Positions 9,617 through 20,429 of a DNA stretch of 25,632 bases are shown here, piece by piece. The notes under the pieces were generated by a model that ran no database searches, had not been told where the DNA came from, and saw only the letters and a program-made list of their open reading frames with translations. Every line of letters starts with the position of its first letter. The stretch's first letter is position 1. Location of the stretch: positions 1 through 25,632 of the forward strand of contig ML210453.1 of assembly GCA_004369085.1 (NCBI GenBank). Reading direction: 5' to 3'. The stretch is from Coprinopsis marcescibilis (Eukaryota; Basidiomycota; Agaricomycetes; Agaricales; Psathyrellaceae). Both the position numbers and the translations under genes were made by a program.

Positions 9617-10456
9617 ATGCCTGCTATCACCATGATCAACAAGCCATGCGGAGTGTGTCAGAGTCCCACTTCCATGTGGTGCTCGCGCTGTCAAGGCGCC
9701 TGGTATTGCTCTCCAGAGCACCTTAAATCTGTGAGTAACCGTGCTCAGTCAAGTCTACCATCTTTTGACGTCCATTCAGGATTGGTCGCGTCACCGCAAC
9801 GAATGTATCCCCGCTGGTAGCGCGGGCGGCAACCATGCAGTCGCCACGTACAACATGATTGCCACTCCACCCCCTGCAGAGCCTCAGTTTACAACTGTAG
9901 CAGCAATTTTATTCAATCCAGAAGATGGTATGGCTCATTGCTTGCCTGACCACACCGTCCTCGTCTCTAACCTTCAGCTCGCAGATCGTCCTCGAATGAT
10001 CTCCATCGACTGCCGCCCATCCCACAAGCCTTCGCAGCCGTGTCCCAAACCACTGCTCGAAGCTTATTTCCCCGGGGGGATGGATAGCATTGTCCTCACG
10101 CAAGGTCTTAACAGCGAGAACCTGCGCTTTCCATTGCACCTTTTCTACAACCCGACAGCCGTCAAGTCTGGTGCCCCCGCGAACCGAGCGATCCGCCATA
10201 TTACATCAAATGCCGCTCAAAAAGCATGGTGCGGGACCGTCATCGTTCTCAAATTCAATGGATCTCGCCGTCAAGGCTATGCAGATGCAGGGTCAAATGA
10301 ATTGCCTGCTCTTTCTGCCTATTTCCTTGCCTATAGGTAAACAGGTATGTCGAAGCCTAAATCAACGGATCATAGGACTGGTATTGACATGCTTCTTTTC
10401 GCATCTCTTTCAGGTTCGCTATCGGTATTCAGAACGGGGGACAGGCAATTGACTGA
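9617..10456 (+). CDS. MYND zinc-finger protein
   Basis: A short protein with an N-terminal MYND-type zinc finger, a protein-protein interaction module; its partner and pathway are unknown. Exons are 9617-9730, 9780-10336 and 10414-10456, giving 237 residues. The finger spans residues 11-47: C11, C14, C22, C25, C31, H35, H43 and C47, with DW before the final H-x3-C as is typical. Position 35 is His where classical MYND fingers have Cys; as I recall, this variant (YCSPEH) recurs in basidiomycete proteins and can still ligand zinc. The remaining roughly 190 residues match no domain I know. Intron 1 (GTGAGT...TTCAG) splits the finger between S38 and D39, and removal of both introns keeps phase. 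The last exon is only 43 nt and less certain than the rest. Confidence 0.83.
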
Positions 10457-11866
10457 CCCACCCCCACCTCAGCAATCCTGACCTGGCCCTACCTAGGTCC
10501 AACAAAAGATGAGCGTTGGTGCATCGGTGTCTTTGGCCATCCAGTTCGTAATGATATGTAACATTCCTATATTTAACTTTACTAGAAGTCCATCTCCCGG
10601 GCGGTAATCCGTACTTAGTAGATAATTGGTCAGATTGAATGTGTACCCGTGCGCTTCCATCACAGTCATAGATAGAACTTCCTCTCATCCAATCCGTTCA
10701 ACTGAAATATCAATCCTGAGAACTATCCCAGTCGTGGGAACAGAGTCCTGAGGTGCAGGCGCTTGTTCCCCATACCCACGTGGAGGAGCTTAACGTGTAC
10801 ACTGACACCGACTAACTCAACGGGGGAAATAGTAGCCAGCTGTGGAATGGAGACTCTGCTGTCAGGTCAGAAGCGCAGTTGGGACAGTTTGTACGTACGA
10901 CGCATGTAGTCCGTAAAACTGTGGAGCTAGAATCTTGAGGTTGAGGTCACAAGAGACGAACTCCGACTCTCAACTCGAATGCCTGCATTGGCCCAGTCAG
11001 CTTGATTCTTGTCCCAGAGTAATACGGAAAGCTTTACTTTGGAAACTGTGATAGGGGTGTGCTGTAATGAATTCGCCAAGCAGGTCAAAGTGGGGTACTT
11101 GTGAGTAAGCCATACTGCAAATCGATGGGCTGCTCCATACAATTCTATGTGCACACTTTTGTGGCCCAAGATCCTAAAACAAGCGGCTGTGACGGGGCAT
11201 TGAGGGCTATTGGGAACCACAATTGCGTATAATAACGGTGGGGATACTTGTATGTTGACTGGGCCGCTCCACTGTACGGAAGGCCGCCCTCTTCCTATCT
11301 TAGGTTATTTGTAAAAGCGCGCACAGAGAAAATTTCGGAGCGGCCCATCGATTTGCAGTCACTTGCTGTAAGTCGTGACTTCAAAGTTCGCTTCTCGATA
11401 TGGCATTTTGACGATGATCTGCTGGTCAAATGCGAGAGAACTCAAATTTCCACATCCGATGCTATCGCGGAAAGGGCTGGATCTCAATGGAGTGGTATCA
11501 TTTCTTTGTTTCGGGCACCTCAGGCTTTCAGTACGTCAAAATTAAATAGGACAATCAAAGAATGGGACATGTGCACACTCTTACCATTTCGTGTGCACAT
11601 CCGAGTCAATGTGGTGAAACGAGTTACATAACGAATCATGCCCGCCGCATCGATCCTCATGTGGCTAAGCACACCAGACACGCTACAGAGAACTATGTAT
11701 GGGGAATTACAAACCGAGTGAGACTCAGAGTCACTTACCTGGAGATTCCGGCTCTTTTAACTTCAAGTAATATGTTACCGTAAATTGGTCTTCCGCAATT
11801 CAATTACACGGAAGTTATTTTTTCCCAAAAGAGGTATGCAAAGGAAGCTTCCGTGGTCATTAACGG
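10457..11866. other. Intergenic, no supported gene
   Basis: About 1.4 kb between the convergent MYND and HAUS6 genes, the longest gene-poor stretch in the window. Frames of about 90-127 codons exist on both strands (for example 10927-11220 minus and 11248-11631 plus), but the plus one lacks an ATG and none resembles a known protein or offers a good splice model. I found no inverted or long direct repeats and no clear transposon remnants. Confidence 0.4.
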
Positions 11867-14395
11867 TCATTCCCAAACCATTGATTCCTCGCTGAGTAGT
11901 ACGGGACCCCCGTCGTCGTTCAAGCCTAAATCATAGTTATATGTATCCTTGCAAAAGCGCATGAACCGGTAAAGGACTTACTTAACAAGTCATATTGGTA
12001 CGTACCTGCGCGCAGCAATATATCACGAAGAGTCATGCTGGAACCTTCTTCGCATAAACCTTCGCTTATTTCTTCGTCCTGAGTAGCGGAGACAGTGCCT
12101 TCCCGCGAACCAGGCCGTAAAGTGTCGAGGAACGTATGTTCCTTGCCATTATTGCAGTTAGATTGTCCCCCATGATTTGGCGGTGTCTGGGTCAATCCGA
12201 TTTCAGCCCAATCATGTTCGTTTCCAAAAGGCGGCTCTGCTTGGCACCCAAACGACTCATCAGCACCAGTTGCAAAGGTGATCATCTGCCCGTCGAAATG
12301 ATTTGAGGAGTAAGGCGTTAAAGATGGTAATGAGACGGCCGGTTCAAGCATAGATTCCATTAGAAATCTATCTCTCGCCCTGATCGGCCGCTTAACTGAC
12401 TTTGGAGTTCCAGCCGTCCATATTCGGTTCACTGCTGGCTGCTTCTTGGGGGTACGGGATAAAGCGAGATCCACCTGATCGAGTGCTAGGTCCAAGGAGG
12501 TCTCGTTCGCTTCGAAAACAAGCTGCTCAGCTGTCAGTGGGCGAGCGGCTTAAGAAAATGGTTCCCGTGATGTTTACCTGATCAATTTCATTCACTATGG
12601 CATCCAGAGTAACAATTGTAGACCGCCTAGTAGTCAGACCAACGGATAAACTTTGTTGCCTAGACTTGTTCCCAAAAGTAGAACGCGGGGAATGTGGTGT
12701 ATGGCCTATCGGCATCGAGATAAGCCCGATCTTTGACGGTAAACGCTTCTTTTCTGCGACGTGCATTGGCGAATACTCAGGCAATATCTGTTCACGAATA
12801 CGATTGATTTGGGCGTTGAAGTCGTATTCAACGGTCCCCTCAGGTTTAATCGGAATCTGCCACGACGAATGAGATAAAGGAGTAGAAGAGTTTGCTAACG
12901 ATCACCGACTGTTAGTTCCTCAAGGGAGAGTCTGACGCTAGCTGGCCTCCAGAGCAGAAAGACCGAGGCGATAGCTTGTTGGGACTCCACAGGTCTTGAA
13001 TTCACTTTCTCGTTAGCGGCTTTTATCGTTTTAATGGCGCTTTTGAGAGCGCAACTCATCGCCTTCTCGCGATCGAGATGGTATGTCCACAACGCCGCTG
13101 GTCCATTGCCCGACTGGACTAGACAAGAGATGTTGGCGCATGAGCTGCGCGCAGAACGTTGGCACGCTGGTACTCGGATTTTCCGTAGACGAGACGGATG
13201 ATGGGCAGCTGCAACGGGCAATGTAGCGACAGCAATAAACTAAAACATAAATCAGTCACTTGGTAAATGCCATCCAAATGAGACGCAACCTTATCAAAAC
13301 TAAAGGCGTAAGCCTTGGCGCCTGCAACTGTACCGCTCGCTGTACGAGATGCACCAGATAAAGATGGCACGACTACGTCAGCAGCCTCGAGAAAGGAATG
13401 CAGCTGTCGCTCTCCCCGGCCAACTGACCAGTACCTGCGCAGCAGATTGTCGTGCATTTTTTGAGCCAGAGTTACTAGTTTGTCTGTAGCAACGTCTTTG
13501 AATCTTGAATTTTCCTGCCATTCTGCCTGTAAGCGAATCCGCTCAGTATGTGAATACCTCCGGCCTGACAAAATCACGTTGCTACCTGAGGTTGGTCAAG
13601 AGTGGAGAGCCGATGGGTCAGAAAAGTGACTCGATGATCCCATTGCCGTTGTTGATGTTGCACAAAACGAAGGCGTCGTGCATATGCAGCAGGCTGGGCA
13701 TGCAGAAATGTCTAATGGATTCGTTAACCGCGTTTGGCATGTCCGACTTCGGCGATCGTAATGCCCAAAGTATTAGGACGTACGAGGACGTTATCGACCG
13801 GAAGAGGTTGGGACTCTTGCAATAGAACATGGGTAGAGAGAGATAACAGGAGCCTCTCGAATCTAAGTTAGCCTATTCTGTCAGATGCGCCAAATGGATT
13901 AGTTGAATCGTTGGACTTTTCACCAGAGCATCCCTCAAACAGAGACTTTCTGACAACAACGTCTCGCCACCACCACGCTACCAATCCTTTGCCATTGTAT
14001 CTTCTGACGCTCTCTTTCGTGCCACTTCCATATAAGCATCCGTGTCTTAATGCTTCCACGTATTTCAATACCGTTGTGCGAAAGGCGAGGGTGTCTGAAG
14101 GTTGGGAACAAGGATACATGGGCAGAATCTACTTGGTGATGTTGGTTCATGTTTATTACACCACAGATGAAGCATAGAAACGCACCATTTTAGCAGCTCC
14201 TTTGCCCCGTTCCAAGCAGCTTATGAGAAAGTAAACAACATCTTCCATGGATCGAGTCCTATCCTTCAATCCTCGTATGCGAGGATTGAATAGATCTTGC
14301 CCATATTCCGGATCGTTCGCGCTAGGATAGTCGAGAATATGCAGGTGGACTAGCAGCAAAAGAGGCAGAGGAAGGTTGACCAAATGAGCAGCCAT
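11867..14395 (-). CDS. HAUS augmin-like complex subunit 6
   Basis: Augmin subunit. The complex brings gamma-tubulin to existing spindle microtubules for branched nucleation. The identification rests on the N-terminal HAUS6-type region as it appears in basidiomycetes: LPLPLLLLVHLHILDYP, NDPEYGQDLF, RTRSMEDVVYFL, then YPCSQPSDTLAFR and WWWRDVVVRKSLFEGC, followed by FERLLLSLSTHVLL. Modelled exons (minus) are 14186-14395, 13917-14128, 13729-13862, 13290-13585, 12910-13239, 12578-12856, 12006-12522 and 11867-11925, giving 678 residues; phases agree at every junction. The C-terminal half is polar, probably disordered, with many Ser-Pro and Thr-Pro pairs. Weak points are intron 3 (13586-13728, 143 nt, much longer than the rest, possibly hiding an exon) and two donors reading GTCCAA and GTCGGT. 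It lies 226 nt downstream of the Doa10 stop in the same orientation, with no functional link implied. Confidence 0.75.
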
Positions 14396-14621
14396 TGTAG
14401 CTTCCTAATAGAATGTGGTTGACATTGCGTTATGTGGTTCGGTTCGAAAAGCCTGAAGGCAGGCAGGCCCTTCACTGGCAGCGCTTCCGCAAGATTTACC
14501 GGGTCCAGTTTGCCGGAAGCCGGCCGGTATTGTCCGTGAGCTGAGGATGTATTCACCAAAGTCTGTAATGCCAATAAAATAGTAGTCTACAAGATATCCT
14601 AAGGTATTAATAGCGTTAACA

Positions 14622-17600
14622 CTACAGTCCGTTAAATTGAATTTCCCCCTCAACTACCTGAGTCCTATTCTCCCCCTCAACCTTTGGATCATGATTCTTC
14701 AATCTCAGTTCCACAAGGAACTCCTTATCTCGAATAGTCTGAGACCACGTCGACAGCACGTCATACAGAACGACAGTCGATCGAATGAGGCCGACGAACA
14801 AAAATATGGCAGGGTAAGTATGCATGACTGGAGACGCCAGCACCGTCAGTACAACCTCGTCACAGATACTAGAGAGGTAGACGCACAAATAGAATTAGAA
14901 TCCCCAACCATCGTCGGCAAGAAAATGCGAGCAATGTGCAACAAGGTTGCAGGGAGTAATATCATGCCTAATAGACCTCCAACGAGAGGCGCAATCACTT
15001 CCTTTGTCGCTGCAACAGCATCGAGGGCAATCCATCCGTTGTCCACCACCTGAAACAATTGGTTCAGGTCAAATTCGAGAAATGATGAAATTTACTCACC
15101 CGTTTGATACCCTGGGCTACTTGGTTCGTTGGTTGAATCTGCACTAGGTGCATAGCGATCTTGGCATAGAGAAGGCCAATTGCCCAAGAATCGACAACGC
15201 GAACTCTAGGAGTGACACTGGGATTCAAAGTGGAACGAATGGGAAGAACGACGTAAAGATCGATGACGAAGGCGACCAGAATCGGGATAACTACTCCAAG
15301 GAAAAAGCCCATATACGCCACTTTGCACATCCAAAAGAGTGTCCGCTTGATAGCCAAGATGCGTACATCTCGAGGTCTGTCTGATTCCGAAGCCGCGTTT
15401 TGGACTCGACGGCGGTGTTGTTTGTCCAGGCGATCGATGGCTCGCCCACAGAGATAACAGGTCCACAGGGAGTAGAAGCCAACAATGAAGGAGTATCCGT
15501 CGTGAACTTCGCGGGTGGTGAACAGCGAGAAGAAGCTTCTGCCCAATTGGACTGGAAGGGCGACAGAAACCCCAAGGAACAGGGCACCAGCAATCCAAAG
15601 AAGGAATATAAAGGTGAAGACTCTGTATCTGAACATGGGCGGTATGAATACCACCACATAGTCTTTGTCTACGTCGTGCCTTGCCTTCTCAGCTTCAGAG
15701 TTTTGCAAAGCCATCAGTTGAGCGGCCTCGTCGTCAAATGGGGTTCCGTCAGCGTTCACCTGTGCAGTCGCTCTGACGGTGCGAGGCAGCGCAATGTTAT
15801 CGGTGGCCGGTACTCTTCGCAACGTTCCATCTAAATGCCATTGCTCCTCTGTGTCGGGGTCGGACCAAGGCCAGTGGAACCATTTGTCCGTTCTAAATTC
15901 CTCTGCGGGATACCGACCTCCGAAGAAGTATGACGTCAACCTAAGGTTTTCAGCCAAGACCCTCCATAGTTTGGTCGCCAGAGCCTTCAAACCGCGTCGA
16001 GGTCGGAAGTATTGCATCGTGTGCGGTAGCAGGAGATGCAAGAACAACAGATCGATAGGAACGTTCGACAATGGTTCTCTGTTTGAAATAGTCAATAAAA
16101 GAGGTTGCATCGATGATGGCTGAACGTACCGGTTTTTCCATCGGAACGGCATGATGGATTTATTGCCTAGGAGCAAGAGACCGGCAACACTTCCGACAAC
16201 GCACACAACGACAAGCGCGTACATAAATGCACTAACGGTAATCTTGCGAAGCTGGACAAGCGTCGGACGTTCCATGATGTCGCGAATTGGATGCGAATTG
16301 TGATCTTGAGGATCCTTGATAAACCACATCGCGCCGGGGCGCATGACGCTGCGACATCCCGACAGAAGGACTGCGAAGGAGTACCTGGTAGAACAGCTAC
16401 GTGAATACGTATCCGCAGGTGTGAAATATAATGCTTACATGAACACAGTCCCTGCGATCCAATGGTAGAACATAGCAGTCAACGGGGCTTGTCCAAAGAA
16501 TGCTGCACGCGACTGTAGGCTTGCTTCAGGGAACAACCAAACCGTGGAGGCGTCAAGTACGACACCACATGCGAACGGGAACAAGATCAGCTCGATGAAT
16601 ATAAATCCAGCGACCTAACATCAGAATCAATATTTCGTTCGTTAAACCATGGACGACTGTTCTTGCTCACCTTCATGACAATAAGCTGCTGCTTAACAGC
16701 ACTTCTGATCGCACGGCCAGCAGTACGAGCGTTTCCGACGGTGAAAACGTTCATGTACAAGGCCAGGATGAACCCAAAAACGATATAGCCAATGAGGATA
16801 GCAAACACACGCTCGCTGGGGCCGGAACCCAAGGCAAGTCGGACCCAAGTATCTTGGAATTGTGTGGCAGAGATTCGAACACTTCGTCCCAGTAGCTCGA
16901 AATAGGGCTCAATTGGTTGGGCGAACGGGGGGAACAAGTGTTCTGGAGGGGGGACGGTAACGTTGCTGGACATCTGACTGGGAAGGGAGAGCATATGGAA
17001 TTTGGCCAAGCCACTGTCCAAAAACTCCACGGAATGGTCATACTGCCATCATAAAGTAAATGCATATCCTTTGAAGGAGCCTAAACAAAACACACCCAAT
17101 TGGTCGAAATTTCCGAAACGTTTTGCGCAGCCTGTTTGCTGAGCAATTTGGAAACAACCAGAGTTACAACGACGCTGGTCACATGCGAGATTCCTCTCAG
17201 CAAGTTAAGACATGGTGGAAGCATGAACCTGGTTATGAAATAAACCACAGAGTCGACGATGGGATCGGTCACCAATCTAATGGCCTTAATCGGGAGATGG
17301 AGTATGTGGAGGGTTCGTTGATAATCCAGCTATGATTTCAAGGTCAGGCGTTAGAATAGACATAGACATGCATTGGCCATACACATACCGACAGCAAGGC
17401 AACCGTCTTCCCGACGGTGAAAGGTATCCATATACACAGTCCGATGGCGGTGTCCAGGACGAACACCATCAGAGCAGCCTGGAATCATATTTCAGAAACC
17501 AGTGAATGAGGGAAGAAACGAGACAACACACATTCTGGAGGACGCCAAATAGTGGACCTCGCATGCCAATAGCTACACAGATATTATTAATGAAGCAGCC

Positions 17601-19849
17601 AAGTTAAACGCGCTGCATGCTCACCTTCCATGGCACCATCCATGTCATCCTCCATGTTTCCTTCTATCTCTTCAGGGTTCTCGAAACCCATCGGCCCTTC
17701 TGGGGGATTGGCGATAGCTGCACCTTCACCGTCCGCACCAGGCGCAGGCGCAGGCACAGCACCATCGATCGGGGGAACAACAGGAGGTTGTGGGAGTATT
17801 TCTTCCGGTTCTCTAAAGAATAGGTCTCTCTCGTCTTCGTCGTCTTCATCCTCGTCTTCGTCTTCATCGTCTTCGTCTTCGTCTTCGTGATCCTCTTCAT
17901 CTTCGTGGCGATAAAACAAGGGCCCTCTGCGTTGTTCATACTGAGGTCCCTCGAAAGGCTCGAGGTCATCCTCGTCCTCCGTTTCTGAGTCTTCGCTGTC
18001 AGTCAACAGGACAAGGTTTTGTCCATATGAATCAGTTTGAGGGAGTGGGGCAAAACCCATGGATGGGGGGAATTCCGCGGGAGTGTGCGGAGGGCGAGGG
18101 AGGTACTCGAGGCCTTCTGAGGATTCAGTATCAGAAGGAACCCTTTCAAAGTAGTCTTCAGATGGGTATGACGGTCCGGCTTCCGGAACAAATTCTTCAG
18201 GCGCCCTGTATGTTGCTAAGCTCGGCGACGGCATAGACGGCGTATGTTCTGTCTGGGAAAGAAAGTTGGGTGGAATAGGCATTGGGGATACCGAAGAAGG
18301 TAGTGGAGGGCGTTGAGGGGAGGCAGGGGGTAGGCTCTCCTCGTCATTAGGCGCTTCAATCGTTGACTTCCATCCCCGAAGCGAGAATGGAATGTCCTCT
18401 TTGGGCCGCTCAAGGCTAACTTGAGGAAAGAAACCTGAGCTCGGAGTCGAAAACTCGCTGGGTGAAGCCTCAGTGGGCCAATTAGTACTAGGTCCTCCAA
18501 AGGAGCTTCCAGCTGACGGGGAATCCAATTTGAAAGTGAAAGCAAAGTTCGGTTCTTGTGGGATGGCAAGCGTGTCTTGCCGAGTTGATGTGTCCCGACG
18601 GGTAGCCTCTTGCTTATTGGCGGCAATCCTGCGTTTAGCAGCGAGATGTCTTGCTATTTTCAATCGTCGTTTCTGCTCTGGTCGAAACATTCGCTCCGCA
18701 AATTGGTTCTCCTCGACCGAGGGAAATAAGCCACTCCGGCGTCGTACGTTTCTTCCTTCATCACGGTCGTTTCCAGAGTGACTGGAATTCGTAACACTGA
18801 CTGGCGTTGTGGCTTGACTGGAGGGTGCGTCTTGTAAACGAAACTCGTCCATAACTCGAATGGCATGTTGTTGTCTCTCTGCTAGGTCGGCCTCTGGAAA
18901 GCCTTCAATTTCCTGGTGGGGAATCCTTGGCGGGAGGGGGTCTGGCATGGGAGGTGGCGCGTTAACCGCTTCGTCGACAGGGATCTCATCTTCCTCAAAT
19001 AACCCCGGTCTTGCGTTTTGGGATATCCATTCACGTAAAAGAAAGATCGCAACGAAAGTGAGGACTATGAGGGCTGCGATTATCTGACCAGTGAAGATGT
19101 CGGCAGAGACCATGACCCAAAGTGGATGTGTCGTAACTCGATCGAAGAGCGTGTCGGTCTTCATAGGTATTGGGTCGTACTTGACTCTGGCAAAGACGCC
19201 GTACGTATCGTTGCTCACCGGTCGCGGTCGGTCACTGATCCACCAAGCTCTGAGAATCGGTCAGATGGATCCACAGAAGAAATTTCTTCAGGCAGACGTA
19301 CGTGGATTCCCCCATCGCAAAATACATCCGCCATGTCCAGATAGTAACCCAAGGAAGAACAGCCAACCAGATGATAGCGACAATTATTGCTCGAAGGACG
19401 AAAAAAATGCCAAAGAACAATTGCTGGATAAGTCGGCGGATTAAAAGGAATGGAGGGATGCGGGAGGGCATGTCTGGCGCGTAGACTGCAGTCCAATTCA
19501 GCACTCAGTTGATAATTGAGACAGAATTATCCACGGACCTTTGGTAAATGAGTATGAGTGCTTGCACACATCGCATGTCTTCTTTTTACTGTGCGCTAGC
19601 CATGTAGTGAGACTGAAGTGAATTGGGTCAAGATATTGCATTGATTACTGCTCTGAGGTAGTACGCACCAGTCTTGATGTATGTAGCGAATTGTACCGGA
19701 GCATTTGCAAGGATGAAAAAGAGGCTGGTCGGGTTCTGCTGGCGCACTGCAAATGCGACAAGTGTCTAGACAATCGGTAAGCTATAGCAGATGATAGCGC
19801 CCACGAGGCGCAGCGGAATATGCACACCTTGTTCTTCGAGTTCCTGCAT
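14622..19849 (-). CDS. Doa10/MARCH6-type RING-CH E3 ubiquitin ligase
   Basis: Polytopic E3 ligase of the ER and inner nuclear membrane that ubiquitinates misfolded or degron-bearing proteins (ERAD-C). It has 14 exons (minus): 19828-19849, 19669-19765, 19539-19612, 19302-19485, 17625-19234, 17532-17572, 17389-17478, 17096-17329, 16671-17042, 16439-16614, 16130-16384, 15100-16078, 14909-15049 and 14622-14855, giving about 1502 residues. The RING-CH finger is complete: C10, C13, C27, C29, H37, C40, C53 and C56. The linker VYAPDMPSRIPPF leads into the first membrane hairpin. Exon 5 holds FTGQIIAALIVLTFVAIFLL, then a roughly 400-residue Pro/Ser-rich loop and an Asp/Glu run. Family blocks follow: VLDTAIGLCIWIPFTVGKT, LHLPIKAIRLVTDPIVDSV and PGAMWFIKDPQDHN, with more than ten hydrophobic segments. 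The start is the ATG seven residues before the RING. The last two junctions are less certain. Confidence 0.92.
17826..17895 (-). repeat. TCTTCG-type microsatellite encoding the Doa10 acidic tract
   Basis: Imperfect repeats of tcttcg/tcatcg/tcctcg on the plus strand encode alternating Asp and Glu on the minus strand, within the cytosolic loop of the Doa10-like protein. On the plus strand the same bases make a spurious poly-serine frame. Such tracts vary in length between strains by replication slippage. Confidence 0.8.
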
Positions 19850-20429
19850 GGTTGGCGAAGGCAGAACCAGTTCAGCTAAGAACTGAGATACACCCTAGTA
19901 ACCAGCGATAGGAAATAGAACGATGTGGAGAGAATGTGAGAGTTGCGGTGGCGCTGTGCCTGCTAAGTGGACTGTCCCTTAACACACAACTTCTGCTGAC
20001 ACAATTGCCGGATACTGTTTGTTCGTGTGTGCTTTCAGGGACCTCGAACAATTCTTGTGCACTCAGGACTGTCATGTTCACTATAGGCTCTTCCAAGATC
20101 TTCAAGTTACACAAAGATGAACTGTACTCAGCTTTCCGCTAGCAACCTGTCAGCGACATGAATCGAATACGAGGAGGAAAACCATCCAGGCAACGGATGA
20201 GTGATAGGTCAGGCATTTCGATGGAGACCGACCAGAGATAAATTCACTGTTGGCTAACGGATTCATGGTACATGGTTTCTTTCTTCGTATCCTCCACCTG
20301 ATTGTCTACCAATCGCATACAACCCGAGTCCCAGTCCTGTTCTCCCTCCGATTCTGAACACGAACATCGTAGTTTGACGCTTCGGACCTACCACCATCCC
20401 CGTGCCAGTAGCGGCACGATTGAAAGGAA
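19850..20429. other. Divergent promoter region between Doa10 and the sedolisin gene
   Basis: These 580 nt lie between two genes pointing away from each other. A plus-strand frame at 19936-20142 looks like a secreted peptide but begins with GTG, with no in-frame ATG, so it is not called. I identified no specific regulatory motif with confidence. Confidence 0.45.

Noticed and set aside
10927..11220. 97-codon minus-strand frame
   Set aside because: No recognisable domain or exon partner; length alone is not enough.
11248..11631. 127-codon plus-strand frame
   Set aside because: It starts at TTG, matches nothing recognisable and shows no splice or domain support.
17630..17890. Plus-strand frame with a poly-serine C-terminus
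   Set aside because: It is the complement of the acidic Asp/Glu tract of the minus-strand Doa10 exon.
19936..20142. Plus-strand frame resembling a small secreted peptide
   Set aside because: It begins with GTG, has no in-frame ATG, and lies in a divergent promoter region.
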